Shown: piece after piece, positions 43,356 to 54,232 of the stretch | Position numbering within the stretch: position 1 is the first letter of the stretch | How the letters are laid out: each line of letters begins with the position of its first letter | Notes under the pieces: generated by a model | What the model was told of the DNA's origin: nothing | Databases searched by the model: none | The model's input: the letters and a program-made list of their open reading frames with translations, nothing else | Program-made: the position numbers and the translations under genes | Source: Clostridiaceae bacterium | Lineage (GTDB): Bacteria > Bacillota > Clostridia > Lachnospirales > Lachnospiraceae | Assembly: GCA_902363735.1 (NCBI GenBank) | Contig: CABJBA010000002.1 | Coordinates: 1-64,000, forward strand | Length of the DNA: 64,000 nucleotides | Reading direction: 5' to 3'

Positions 43356-45170
43356 ATGGCAGGCGCCCAGCAGAATAAAATACGGAATTTTTGCATTATT
43401 GCACATATCGATCACGGAAAATCAACTCTTGCAGACAGGATTATAGAGAAGACAGGACTTTTGACCAGCAGGGAAATGCAGTCCCAGGTTCTGGATAATA
43501 TGGATCTGGAACGGGAGAGAGGCATTACCATCAAGGCCCAGACTGTCCGCACCGTTTACAAGGCCAAGGATGGCCAGGAATATGTTTTTAACATGATCGA
43601 CACTCCTGGTCATGTGGATTTTAACTATGAGGTTTCCAGAAGCCTTGCTGCCTGCGACGGAGCGGTCCTGGTGGTGGATGCTTCCCAGGGAATCGAAGCC
43701 CAGACCCTTGCCAATGTTTATATGGCCCTGGATCACAACCTGGATGTGTTTCCGGTGCTGAATAAGATTGATCTGCCCAGCGCAGATCCGGAGCGGGTGG
43801 TGAGTGAGATTGAGGATGTTATCGGGATTGAGGCTCATGATGCACCCCGGATTTCCGCCAAAACAGGGCAAAACGTAGAAGATGTGTTAGAGGCTATCGT
43901 GGAGAAGATACCGGCTCCGCTGGGAGATCCGGAGGGACCTCTTCAGGCTCTGATCTTTGATTCTCTTTATGATCAGTATAAGGGTGTAATTGTATTCTTC
44001 CGGGTCAAGGAAGGAACCGTAAAAAAGGGCGATAAGATACGTATGATGGCTACCGGAGCCGTGGAAGAAGTGGTTGAGGTAGGCTATTTCGGTGCAGGCC
44101 AGTTTATCTCATGTGAATCGCTGAGTGCAGGCATGGTAGGCTATTTGGCGGCCAGCATCAAAAACGTAAAGGATACGGCGGTGGGGGATACCATTACTCT
44201 TGCAGGCAGACCCTGTAAGGAACCCCTTGCCGGATATAAAAAAGTGACTTCCATGGTCTACTGCGGCCTGTATCCTGCCGACGGAGCCCGCTACAATGAC
44301 CTTCGGGATGCCCTTGAAAAACTGCAGCTCAATGATGCTTCCCTGTTCTTTGAGCCGGAAACCTCCCTGGCTCTTGGTTTTGGCTTCCGGTGCGGATTTT
44401 TAGGACTTCTTCATCTGGAGGTCATTCAGGAACGTCTGGAGAGAGAGTATAACCTGGATTTAGTTACTACTGCTCCCAGTGTTGTTTACAGAGTTTACAA
44501 AAAAAATGGCGATATGCTGGAATTGACCAATCCATCCAATCTTCCGGATCCTACGGAAATAGAATACATGGAGGAGCCTATTGTCAGTGCGGAAATCATG
44601 GTGACCACGGAATTTGTAGGTGCTATCATGACCCTTTGCCAGGAACGGCGGGGTGTATATCTGGGCATGGAATACATGGAAGCCACCAGGGCATTGTTAA
44701 GGTATGAACTTCCTCTAAATGAGATCATCTACGATTTCTTTGATGCACTGAAATCCCGTTCCAGAGGATATGCTTCTTTTGATTACGAGATGAAGGGCTA
44801 TGAGCGGTCTGAACTGGTAAAGCTGGACATTCTGGTGAACAAGGAGGAAGTAGATGCCTTGTCCTTTATTGTCCATGCAGAATCTGCCTATGACAGAGGA
44901 CGGAGGATGTGTGAAAAGCTAAAAGATGAGATCCCCAGACAGCTTTTTGAAATACCCATTCAGGCCGCTATCGGAGGAAAGATCATTGCCCGCGAGACGG
45001 TGAAGGCTATGAGAAAGGATGTTCTTGCCAAGTGTTACGGCGGCGATATCTCCCGTAAGAAAAAGCTTCTTGAGAAGCAGAAGGAAGGGAAAAAACGCAT
45101 GCGCCAGGTTGGCAATGTAGAGATACCGCAAAAGGCGTTTATGAGCGTATTAAAACTGGATGATGAATAA
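43356..45170 (+). CDS. lepA: Elongation factor 4 (LepA)
   Basis: A 604-residue ribosome-dependent GTPase. G1 AHIDHGKST (about 15-23), switch [10 protein letters not shown] (about 83-90), and NKID (about 132-135). It has the EF-G-like domains II, III and V, and the LepA-specific C-terminal domain (about 490-600, with [19 protein letters not shown]). It is one of the most conserved bacterial GTPases. It overlaps hemW by 8-11 bases, suggesting coupling. Confidence 0.97.
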   Translation: MAGAQQNKIRNFCIIAHIDHGKSTLADRIIEKTGLLTSREMQSQVLDNMDLERERGITIKAQTVRTVYKAKDGQEYVFNMIDTPGHVDFNYEVSRSLAACDGAVLVVDASQGIEAQTLANVYMALDHNLDVFPVLNKIDLPSADPERVVSEIEDVIGIEAHDAPRISAKTGQNVEDVLEAIVEKIPAPLGDPEGPLQALIFDSLYDQYKGVIVFFRVKEGTVKKGDKIRMMATGAVEEVVEVGYFGAGQFISCESLSAGMVGYLAASIKNVKDTAVGDTITLAGRPCKEPLAGYKKVTSMVYCGLYPADGARYNDLRDALEKLQLNDASLFFEPETSLALGFGFRCGFLGLLHLEVIQERLEREYNLDLVTTAPSVVYRVYKKNGDMLELTNPSNLPDPTEIEYMEEPIVSAEIMVTTEFVGAIMTLCQERRGVYLGMEYMEATRALLRYELPLNEIIYDFFDALKSRSRGYASFDYEMKGYERSELVKLDILVNKEEVDALSFIVHAESAYDRGRRMCEKLKDEIPRQLFEIPIQAAIGGKIIARETVKAMRKDVLAKCYGGDISRKKKLLEKQKEGKKRMRQVGNVEIPQKAFMSVLKLDDE

Positions 45171-46374
45171 AAAAGAGTTAGAACTTTATATACACATTCC
45201 CTTCTGTGCCCGCAAATGTTCATACTGTGATTTTCTATCATTCCCCATAGATCAGCAGGCTCAGAGGGAATACAGTTTGAAATTAATAGAAGAAATCCGA
45301 TATCAGAGTGCCCGAGCCAAGGAATACCAGGTAGTCAGCGTATTTATAGGAGGAGGCACTCCTTCTATATTAAAATCAGAATATATGGCAAAAGTCCTTT
45401 GCTGTATTCAGGAAAATTTTCAAGTTCTTCCTGATGCGGAGATATCCATGGAGGTAAACCCTGGAACTGTAACAGCCGAGGGGCTTGCCTGTTATAAGGA
45501 AGCGGGAGTCAACCGGATCAGCATTGGGCTTCAGTCAGCCGACGATCAGGAACTGCGCTGGCTGGGAAGAATTCATACTTACGATGAATTTTTAAAAAGC
45601 TATCAGAGGGTCCGAATGGCAGGCTTTGGCAATGTAAACGTGGACCTGATTTCCGCAATTCCGGGACAGACTTTAGAATCCTGGAAAAACACTTTAAAAA
45701 AGACCGCTATGCTGAAGCCGGAACACATATCTGCCTACAGCCTGATTGTAGAAGAGGGAACTCCCTATTATGACCGGTATGGAGGCTGGAAGCCGGAAGA
45801 AGGCCGCTGTGGGGGGCAGGAAGAGGATTCATGCCTTATGTCTCTGCCTGAGCTGCCTGACGAAGAAACAGAGCGGGAAATGTATTATCTGACTCAGCAG
45901 TTTTTAAAGGAACAGGGATATGAGCGGTATGAGATTTCCAATTACTCAAAGCAGGGATATGAGTGCAGGCATAACATGGGATACTGGATGGGAACAGAGT
46001 ATCTGGGTTTTGGACTGGGTGCATCTTCTTATTTTGAAGGCTGCCGCTTTCATAATACTCCTGATTTTAAAGAATACTGCGGCGCTGCCTTTGACAGGGA
46101 AGATATGTTTCAGAAGGTTTTGAGACAGGATTTTGAAAAGCTGAACATAGAACAGAAGATGGAGGAGTACATGTTTTTGGGTTTGAGGCTGATAGAAGGC
46201 ATTTCCGCCCAGGAATTTGTCAGCCGCTTCGGTCATAATATAAGAAATGTCTATGGACAGGTTCTGTCGGAAATGGAAGAAAACGGTCTTATGGAGTGGA
46301 AGGATGGTTATTATCGTCTGACCTTGCGGGGAATTGATATCAGCAATTATGTCATGAGTCGTTTCTTGCTGTAA
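45160..46374 (+). CDS. hemW: Radical SAM protein HemW
   Basis: A 404-residue radical SAM protein related to oxygen-independent coproporphyrinogen oxidase HemN. The Fe-S motif is C16-C20-C23 (CARKCSYC). GGGTPS, EVNPGTV and NRISIGLQS are family motifs. The HemW-type absence of the HemN-specific fourth cysteine fits a heme-chaperone role, not HemN activity, though that distinction is inferred. A 20-residue insertion (about 210-235) is unusual. Either ATG 45160 or 45163 may start it. Confidence 0.93.
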   Translation: MMNKKELELYIHIPFCARKCSYCDFLSFPIDQQAQREYSLKLIEEIRYQSARAKEYQVVSVFIGGGTPSILKSEYMAKVLCCIQENFQVLPDAEISMEVNPGTVTAEGLACYKEAGVNRISIGLQSADDQELRWLGRIHTYDEFLKSYQRVRMAGFGNVNVDLISAIPGQTLESWKNTLKKTAMLKPEHISAYSLIVEEGTPYYDRYGGWKPEEGRCGGQEEDSCLMSLPELPDEETEREMYYLTQQFLKEQGYERYEISNYSKQGYECRHNMGYWMGTEYLGFGLGASSYFEGCRFHNTPDFKEYCGAAFDREDMFQKVLRQDFEKLNIEQKMEEYMFLGLRLIEGISAQEFVSRFGHNIRNVYGQVLSEMEENGLMEWKDGYYRLTLRGIDISNYVMSRFLL

Positions 46375-46392
46375 CATGTTGCTGGTATTTGT

Positions 46393-46440
46393 AAAAAAGC
46401 CCTGACTGAGCTGTAAAGCTCTTTCAGGGCAATTTTTTTA
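46393..46440. terminator. Bidirectional terminator between hemW and the 3D gene
   Basis: GCCCTGA (46399-46405) pairs with TCAGGGC (46424-46430), with T runs on the plus strand after the stem and A runs before it, so it can serve both convergent genes. Confidence 0.88.
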
Positions 46441-47145
46441 CTGAACAAGAAATGCTTCTACATTCCGCAAGCCATAAGATCTGGTTTCTCCATGAGAGTT
46501 AAAGAAGATATCGATGTGATTTCCTTTTACACCGCCTCCGCGGTCCTCTGCCGTATAAATGATTCCGTTGATCATAATGCGGGTTCCGTAAGGAATGACC
46601 CTTGGATCAACAGAAATAGTATGGTTTGCTTTAGCAATGGTTCCAGTGCTGGTCCGCCCGCCCCAGCCACCGGAGCACTGTCTGCAGGGACAGTAGGCAG
46701 TGGTGCGGAATACTCCCAGAGAACGGAGCTGGGAGGCAGCAGGAATTCCCTTTCCGTACAGCTTGGTGGAGAACCTCTGTCCGCCTGCATAGGTTTCAAC
46801 CAGGAAGGCACCTTCTCCGTAGGATTCCCATGGCACAGAGATGTCAAATCCGCAGTTTCCGGATCCCAGGCCCTGGGCAGCTAAGTCCTCCCGGTACATG
46901 GATGCCTGGGTGGTCAGCTCGTCAGCGGTCTGTCCGCTTGCCTGATTGGTAATGACCACTTTTACCTCCAAAGGCTGATCTGCCTCAGTGTTGTTAAATG
47001 CCCAGCCTCTTACTCCGGTTTCATCGGCGTAATCAATAATGCCTGATGCCTGGGCGGCAAAGATATTAAGGGCGCCAAACCATAAAAACGCCATCATTAG
47101 TAATGCTCCTGAGAGCCAGTGAATTTGCTTAACTGTTAGTGTCAT
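46438..47145 (-). CDS. 3D-domain protein, secreted
   Basis: A 235-residue protein. An N-terminal membrane/signal segment (about 10-30) is followed by a beta-rich domain (about 35-125) and a C-terminal 3D domain. The latter is named for three conserved aspartates and is related to MltA lytic transglycosylases: ISVDPRVIPYGTRI, AEDRGG, then GNHIDIFF. AYCPCRQCSGG with paired cysteines is unusual and may form disulfides or bind metal. GAAAGGAAG precedes the ATG. It is convergent with hemW. A second 3D protein lies upstream on the same strand. Confidence 0.88.
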   Translation of the reverse strand: MTLTVKQIHWLSGALLMMAFLWFGALNIFAAQASGIIDYADETGVRGWAFNNTEADQPLEVKVVITNQASGQTADELTTQASMYREDLAAQGLGSGNCGFDISVPWESYGEGAFLVETYAGGQRFSTKLYGKGIPAASQLRSLGVFRTTAYCPCRQCSGGWGGRTSTGTIAKANHTISVDPRVIPYGTRIMINGIIYTAEDRGGGVKGNHIDIFFNSHGETRSYGLRNVEAFLVQ

Positions 47146-47286
47146 AAATTACTTCCTTTCTTTTTTACAATCCGTAACATAATTTAATATAATATAAATA
47201 TATGTAACAGAATTGTAATAAATGAGGTACAAGTAATCATTTTACACATTTTTCCAAATTTGTCAAGGTGTGGCCATAAAAATCAA

Positions 47287-47333
47287 TAAAAAAAACGCTG
47301 TAGAAAAGGGCAAATCCGCTTTTCTGCAGCGTT
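47287..47333 (-). terminator. Terminator of the second 3D-domain gene
   Basis: On the minus strand, AACGCTG-x-AGAAAAG / CTTTTCT-GCAGCGTT forms a 14-bp stem followed by a T run (A run 47287-47293 on the plus strand). Confidence 0.85.
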
Positions 47334-47345
47334 ATGTGAACATAT

Positions 47346-47891
47346 TTAATTTTTTGAAATTTCTTTGACTGCAAAGATTTCAATGGTCTGTCTTCCGAAT
47401 TGCAGTGCTTCCTGGCGGCTGCCAAGGAAAATATCTACTTTATTCCCTTTAATACTGCTTCCAGTGTCTTCTACTGTATAAACTGTTTCTCCTATCATCA
47501 CTTTTGTTCCCAAGGGGAGAAGAGTAAGATCCGCTGATAAAGTGTGTCCAGCCTGGGGAACGGTTCCTGAGTAGGTCAGGGACTGTTTGCCGGAACTGCT
47601 GGGGCAGTAAGCGGTGGCGGTAAAGTTTCCTAAAGACTCGCCTTTTTCATATACAGGAGCTGCCGGTGTTTCCTGAACCGGCTCTTCTTTTTTCTTAATA
47701 CCCGGTCCGATTTCTTCAGAAGGGGTCTCCGTATTATTCTTTTTAATGGTGTCAGCGGTTTCAAGACTGGCGGACTGTGTTGATCCGGCCTGGCTGTTCT
47801 CTGTGGCTGCCATGGAAGTCATGGACAACATCAGTACACAAAGGATTGTCAAAATTCCGGTAATTCGTTTCGGTCTTGGAAAGCTTTTCAT
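47346..47891 (-). CDS. 3D-domain protein, secreted (second copy)
   Basis: A 181-residue protein with a signal peptide (about 10-30, cut near MAA-TEN), a Ser/Thr/Glu-rich linker, and a C-terminal 3D domain: AYCPSSSGKQSL, LSADLTLLPLGTKV, VEDTGSS and GNKVDIFLG. It lacks the CPCRQC cluster of its neighbour at 46438. I start at ATG 47891, preceded by GAGGT; earlier in-frame codons overlap the structured repeat upstream. It probably cleaves or binds peptidoglycan, as for other 3D proteins. It reads divergently from hrcA. Confidence 0.85.
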   Translation of the reverse strand: MKSFPRPKRITGILTILCVLMLSMTSMAATENSQAGSTQSASLETADTIKKNNTETPSEEIGPGIKKKEEPVQETPAAPVYEKGESLGNFTATAYCPSSSGKQSLTYSGTVPQAGHTLSADLTLLPLGTKVMIGETVYTVEDTGSSIKGNKVDIFLGSRQEALQFGRQTIEIFAVKEISKN

Positions 47892-47905
47892 GATTTTACC
47901 TCGTA

Positions 47906-48041
47906 ATGAGCAGTGCGAATTGGAATATGAAGGAGTTCTTGCCGTGCTTGCACGTAAGAAAACTTTTTCATGTTCTGATTCATAGGGCAAAACCCCGTAA
48001 GCCGGCGGATCCGTAGGATTCACCGGCTACACTGCGGTTTT
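47906..48041 (+). repeat. Structured dispersed repeat, copy B
   Basis: ATGAGCAGTGCGAA (47906-47919), a 24-base arm, GTGCTTGCAC (47944-47953), a 27-base arm, then CATAGGGC. It is the same plan and spacing as copy A at 29157, with unrelated arm sequences that still pair. Extra stems follow: AGCCGG (48000-48005) / CCGGCT (48023-48028), and AAAACC (47989-47994) / GGTTTT (48036-48041). It lies 15 bases upstream of the minus-strand 3D gene, so on that strand it would be its 5' leader. Confidence 0.65.
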
Positions 48042-48187
48042 AAGTTATTGTTCTCAGTTACTATTATATTACAAAAATGTTAAATGTCAAGAAAATAATG
48101 TCAACGCCTTGTAATAATTGAAAGAAAAATGACAAAGAGAAAAGAAACACGTTACAAAAAGTTCACTAAAAATTTTTCGGGAATGTA

Positions 48188-48216
48188 TTGACAAAAACAA
48201 AAAAAAAGAATATATT
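48188..48216 (+). promoter_or_regulatory. Promoter of the hrcA-grpE-dnaK-dnaJ operon
   Basis: TTGACA (48188-48193) and TATATT (48211-48216) with a 17-base spacer, directly upstream of the CIRCE operator. Confidence 0.92.
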
Positions 48217-48230
48217 ATGAGCAGAAGATG

Positions 48231-48257
48231 TTAGCACTCCTAAACGTCGAGTGCTAA
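48231..48257. promoter_or_regulatory. CIRCE operator
   Basis: A perfect CIRCE element: TTAGCACTC (48231-48239), nine bases, GAGTGCTAA (48249-48257). It is the binding site of HrcA. Confidence 0.98.
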
Positions 48258-48288
48258 CAAGAACAACTCAGGAAGGGAGTGGGGCAGT

Positions 48289-49335
48289 TTGAACCAAAAG
48301 GATCAGTTGGATGAGCGGAAGGTTACCATATTAAAGGCCATCATCAAAACTTATTTGGAAACAGGAGAGCCGGTAGGGTCCCGTACCATTTCAAAGTACA
48401 CGGATTTACACTTAAGTTCTGCCACCATCCGGAATGAGATGTCTGATCTGGAGGAGCTTGGATACATTGTGCAGCCCCATACCTCTGCAGGGAGAATACC
48501 TTCTGACAGGGGATACCGCTTTTATGTGGACCAGATCATACTGGAAAAAGAAGAAGAGGTCACTGAGATCAAGGATATGATGCTAAAGCGTGTGGACCGG
48601 GTAGAGCTTCTGTTAAAGCAGATGGCAAAGCTTTTGGCCCAGAACACGAATTATGCGGCAATGATCAGCGCTCCCCAGTACCATAGGAACAAATTGAAGT
48701 TTATCCAGATGTCTAAGGTTGATGAGGAAAGGCTTCTTGTAGTTATTGTGGTGGAGGGAAACGTCATTAAGAATACCATGATTCCCCTCCGTAAAGAATT
48801 AAACGAGGAAGGACTTTTAAATCTTAATATTCTTCTTAATAACGCCCTTAACGGGCTGACCATAGAGGAAATAAATCTCGAAGTGATCAGCAGTTTAAAG
48901 ATTCAGGCGGGTCCCCACAGCGAGGTGGTGGACCGGGTTCTTACTGAGGTGGCGGCGGCCATCCGGGGAGATGACGAGGACCTTCAGATTTATACCAGCG
49001 GAGCCACCAACATTTTCAAGTACCCGGAATTAAGTGACGGGGAAAGGGCAAGTAAGTTAATCGGCACCCTGGAGCAAAAGGAACTTTTGCAGGGACTGGT
49101 AGATGATGTGAACAGTTCAGAGAGCGGATTAGGTATCCAGGTTTACATCGGCGACGAAGCTCCTGAGACTATGAAAGACTGCAGCATTGTGACAGCCAAT
49201 TATGAACTTGGCGAAGGCCTGCGGGGAACCATTGGAATCATTGGTCCCAAGCGCATGGATTATGAAAAGGTGCTCAGCGCATTGCGTAATCTTATGACGC
49301 AGCTTGATATCATATTAAAAAAAGATGAAAGGTGA
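48289..49335 (+). CDS. hrcA: Heat-inducible transcription repressor HrcA
   Basis: A 348-residue repressor with an N-terminal winged-helix domain (about 10-75, with SRTISKYTDLHLSSATIRNE), a GAF-like region, and an IDD insert, all in standard order. It represses its own operon at the CIRCE site just upstream and is kept active by GroEL in other species. The start is TTG at 48289, preceded by a GGAAGGGAG ribosome site; the typical family N-terminus begins here (LDERKVTILKAI). It is the first gene of the operon. Confidence 0.97.
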   Translation: MNQKDQLDERKVTILKAIIKTYLETGEPVGSRTISKYTDLHLSSATIRNEMSDLEELGYIVQPHTSAGRIPSDRGYRFYVDQIILEKEEEVTEIKDMMLKRVDRVELLLKQMAKLLAQNTNYAAMISAPQYHRNKLKFIQMSKVDEERLLVVIVVEGNVIKNTMIPLRKELNEEGLLNLNILLNNALNGLTIEEINLEVISSLKIQAGPHSEVVDRVLTEVAAAIRGDDEDLQIYTSGATNIFKYPELSDGERASKLIGTLEQKELLQGLVDDVNSSESGLGIQVYIGDEAPETMKDCSIVTANYELGEGLRGTIGIIGPKRMDYEKVLSALRNLMTQLDIILKKDER

Positions 49336-49352
49336 AGGGAAGAACTTTGAGC

Positions 49353-49922
49353 ATGGAAGACAAGAAAACAGACGGGAAGCCGGCAGATGAGGCTTTGAAT
49401 AAAGAGGATGTCCTTTCCGCTGAACATGAAATAGAGGATGGGGCGGCCTGTGTTGAAGAAGAAACAGAAACCCGGAAAAAGAAAGACCCCAGAGATGAAA
49501 AGATTGAGGAGCTGACAGACCGGCTCCAGAGAAATATGGCTGAATTTGACAACTTCCGAAAGAGAACGGAAAAAGAAAAGTCTGCTATGTTTGAAGTCGG
49601 AGCAAGGGATATTGTGGAACGTATCCTTCCGGTTGTCGATAATTTTGAAAGAGGCCTTGCAGCTGTTCCTGAGGAGGAAAAAGGCTCTGCTTTTGCAGAA
49701 GGAATGGAAATGATTTACAAACAGCTTATGAAAACTTTGGAGGAAGCAGGTGTAAAGCCTATCGAAGCGGTTGGAAATCCCTTTGATCCCAGTTTTCATA
49801 ATGCGGTGCTTCACGTGGAAGATGAATCCCTGGGAGAAAATGTGATTTCTCAGGAACTTCAAAAGGGTTATACCTACCGGGACACTGTGGTGAGGCATTC
49901 CATGGTGCAGGTAGCTAATTAA
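49353..49922 (+). CDS. grpE: Nucleotide exchange factor GrpE
   Basis: A 189-residue DnaK cofactor. An acidic disordered N-terminus (about 1-45) is followed by a long coiled coil (about 50-90) and the beta-wing head (about 140-185, VGNPFDPSFHNAVLHVED). ATG 49353 is preceded by AAGGGAAG; a TTG at 49347 is an alternative. It overlaps nothing and lies 17 bases after hrcA. Confidence 0.95.
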   Translation: MEDKKTDGKPADEALNKEDVLSAEHEIEDGAACVEEETETRKKKDPRDEKIEELTDRLQRNMAEFDNFRKRTEKEKSAMFEVGARDIVERILPVVDNFERGLAAVPEEEKGSAFAEGMEMIYKQLMKTLEEAGVKPIEAVGNPFDPSFHNAVLHVEDESLGENVISQELQKGYTYRDTVVRHSMVQVAN

Positions 49923-49973
49923 TTTAGAATAGAAATGATTAATTCACACTTTGTTTAATAATAGGAGGAATAA

Positions 49974-51833
<1,860 letters not shown>

Positions 51834-51860
51834 ACTAATCTGGTCGGTTGACGAGACATT

Positions 51861-51893
51861 GGAAAGAGTGTTGTAGTGATACAACGCTTTTTC
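51861..51893 (+). terminator. Attenuator-type hairpin between dnaK and dnaJ
   Basis: An imperfect stem of AAAGAGTGTTGTA (51863-51875) and TACAACGCTTTTT (51880-51892), followed by T residues. It could lower dnaJ expression relative to dnaK, as intergenic structures do in similar operons. Confidence 0.65.
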
Positions 51894-51931
51894 CGTGATT
51901 TTCAAGCATGGAGTGAAAGGTAAGACCTAAG

Positions 51932-53071
51932 ATGGCAGAGAGTAAAAAAGATTATTATGAAACCCTGGGTGTTTCCAAGGATGCAGATGACGCAGCCATT
52001 AAGAAGGCCTATAGGGCATTAGCAAAGAAATACCATCCTGACACCAACCCCGGAGATGCTGCGGCTGCCGAGAAGTTTAAACAGGCTTCTGAGGCCTACA
52101 GCGTTTTAAGCGACTCGGATAAGAGACGCCAGTATGATCAGTTTGGCTCTGCAGCTTTTGACGGAAGCGGAGGAGCTGGCGGATTCGGCGGCTTTGATTT
52201 TAACGGAGCGGATATGGGGGATATATTCGGAGATATCTTTGGAGATATCTTTGGCGGCGGAAGGAGAAGCAGCGCACATTATAATGGTCCCTCCAGAGGT
52301 GCCAATGTCAGAACCAGCATCCGGATCACCTTTGAGGAGGCTATTTTTGGCTGCGAAAAAGAAATTGAAATCAATTATAAAGAAGAGTGTGCCACCTGTC
52401 ACGGAAGCGGGGCCAAGGCCGGAACCTCTCCCGTTACCTGTCCTAAGTGTAACGGAAAAGGAAAGATTATGTATACTCAGCAGTCCTTTTTTGGCCAGGT
52501 ACAGAATGTTCAGACCTGCCCGGACTGCGGCGGTACAGGTACTATTATAAAGGACAAATGTCCGGACTGCTATGGAGCCGGGTACATTACCAAGAGGAAG
52601 AAATTCAAAGTCACCATTCCGGGAGGAATTGACAACGGCCAGTCCGTCCGTCTTGGAGGTGCCGGAGAGCCGGGAACCAACGGCGGAGAAAGAGGAGATC
52701 TTCTTGTAGAGGCAGTGGTTTCCAACCATCCGATTTTCAAGCGCCAGGATACCAGCATTTATTCTACAGTTTCCATTTCCTTTGCAAAAGCTGCATTAGG
52801 CGGGGCTATCCGCATCAAGACTGTGGATGGGGAAGTGGAGTATGAGGTAAAGGCCGGAACCCAGACCGATACTAAAGTTCGGTTAAAGGGCAAGGGCGTT
52901 CCTTCCCTTCGAAACAGGGCTGTCAGGGGAGATCATTATGTGACTTTGGTGGTTTCAGTACCTGAACGGCTGACAGAAGTACAGAAAGAGGCTCTCCGGA
53001 AGTTTGACGATACCATGAACGGGATCGCACCGGAAGCGGAAAAACATAAAAAAAAAGGGCTCTTTAAATAG
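51932..53071 (+). CDS. dnaJ: Chaperone protein DnaJ
   Basis: A 379-residue type I Hsp40. J domain (1-70) with the HPD motif (YHPDTNPGD), a Gly/Phe-rich region (about 75-120), four CxxCxGxG zinc-finger repeats (about 150-225: [32 protein letters not shown]) and a C-terminal substrate domain. It delivers substrates to DnaK and stimulates its ATPase. The operon ends with a strong terminator. Confidence 0.97.
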   Translation: MAESKKDYYETLGVSKDADDAAIKKAYRALAKKYHPDTNPGDAAAAEKFKQASEAYSVLSDSDKRRQYDQFGSAAFDGSGGAGGFGGFDFNGADMGDIFGDIFGDIFGGGRRSSAHYNGPSRGANVRTSIRITFEEAIFGCEKEIEINYKEECATCHGSGAKAGTSPVTCPKCNGKGKIMYTQQSFFGQVQNVQTCPDCGGTGTIIKDKCPDCYGAGYITKRKKFKVTIPGGIDNGQSVRLGGAGEPGTNGGERGDLLVEAVVSNHPIFKRQDTSIYSTVSISFAKAALGGAIRIKTVDGEVEYEVKAGTQTDTKVRLKGKGVPSLRNRAVRGDHYVTLVVSVPERLTEVQKEALRKFDDTMNGIAPEAEKHKKKGLFK

Positions 53072-53093
53072 AATCTGAAATGATTTCATATGA

Positions 53094-53153
53094 AAAACAG
53101 GAAATGCGCCATGTGACTGAATGATTTAGTCATGAGGCGCATTTCCTGTTTTT
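53094..53153 (+). terminator. Terminator of the hrcA-dnaJ operon
   Basis: A 17-bp perfect stem (53094-53110 with 53136-53152) ends in TTTTT. Confidence 0.9.
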
Positions 53154-53398
53154 AATTGTAAAAAGGTTCTTGTTCTGATTCCGGCAGCCAAGGCGGGTGT
53201 GATGGAGTGTAATGCATCAAGGAATTTCGTTTACTTGATATGTTTTTTGCCTCTGCTTCCGGATCAAAACAAAGTTCCTTTTCATCCGTTCATTAAGTTA
53301 ATGCACCAGCATTCCTTTTTATTGCATTGATTTTCAAAAAAAAAAATTTTTTTTATAAAAAACGAAAACAGTCTTGAATATTCGTTGACTTTATACGC

Positions 53399-53427
53399 TT
53401 GCAAGGGATTTCATTGTATGTTATGAT
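53399..53427 (+). promoter_or_regulatory. Promoter upstream of the tauE-like gene
   Basis: TTGCAA (53399-53404) and TATGAT (53422-53427), spaced 17 bases. The rest of the gap from 53154 holds A/T tracts (53336-53356) and no gene. Confidence 0.65.
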
Positions 53428-53476
53428 ATCATATGTTTAAAAATACAGACATTCATACGAAAGAAAGGGAAAGCAC

Positions 53477-54223
53477 ATGTATCAATATCTGATTATATGC
53501 CCCTTGGTTTTCCTGGCGGGATTTGTCGATTCCATTGCGGGGGGAGGCGGGCTTATTTCTCTGCCTGCATTTCTTGCAGCAGGAATTCCCCCTCATCTGG
53601 CCATAGGCACCAATAAAATGAGTTCTACTATGGGAACAGTGGTTTCTACCGCCCGGTTTGCAAAAAACGGGTACATTAAAGGCTTTCTTTCTTTCATTGC
53701 AGCTGGTTTTGCCATCATCGGCTCTATCATCGGTGCCCATTTATCTTTGCTTGCTGACGAACGGATCTTAAAGGGTATGATGCTTGCAGCACTTCCGGTA
53801 GTTGCTTTCTACGTTCTTAAAAATAAAAATTTTGGGGATAACAAAGAAGTCAACACTCTTCCAAAGAAAAAGATGTATTTAGTCACTATGACAGCGGCAT
53901 TTTTTATCGGCTGCTATGACGGATTTTACGGACCGGGTACAGGCACCTTTTTGCTGCTGGTTCTGACAGGACTTGTAAAGATGGATGTCAGGTCTGCTTC
54001 CGGAACAACTAAGGTGATTAATCTGTCTTCTAACATTGCAGCTTTAGTTACATTTCTAATCAATGGAAAGGTTTTGCTCCCATTGGGAATTGCTTCCGGG
54101 ATATTCTGTATTGCAGGACATTACCTGGGAGCCGGTATGGTGGTAAAGAATGGTTTAAAGGTAGTACGTCCTGTAATCATGGTCGTGCTGCTCTGCTTGT
54201 TTATAAAGATTATTAAAGGATAA
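53477..54223 (+). CDS. TauE/SafE family membrane exporter
   Basis: A 248-residue membrane protein with about seven to eight helices in two repeats. The repeat signature is LAGFVDSIAGGGGLISLPAF (about 13-32), with a related FIGCYDGFYGPGTGTFLLL (about 144-162). The family exports sulfite, sulfoacetate or related organosulfur anions in some species; many members have no known substrate. AAAGAAAGGGAAAG precedes the ATG. The next gene, prmA, follows after nine bases, so the two may be co-transcribed without an obvious functional link. Confidence 0.88.
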   Translation: MYQYLIICPLVFLAGFVDSIAGGGGLISLPAFLAAGIPPHLAIGTNKMSSTMGTVVSTARFAKNGYIKGFLSFIAAGFAIIGSIIGAHLSLLADERILKGMMLAALPVVAFYVLKNKNFGDNKEVNTLPKKKMYLVTMTAAFFIGCYDGFYGPGTGTFLLLVLTGLVKMDVRSASGTTKVINLSSNIAALVTFLINGKVLLPLGIASGIFCIAGHYLGAGMVVKNGLKVVRPVIMVVLLCLFIKIIKG

Positions 54224-54232
54224 GGGATTGCT

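Noticed and set aside
47892..48045. Cyclic di-AMP (ydaO-type) riboswitch before the 3D-domain gene
   Set aside because: 3D proteins are often controlled by this riboswitch, and the minus strand has GAATCC-like pieces, but the ydaO core segments are not present in order. The structure matches the repeat at 29157 instead.
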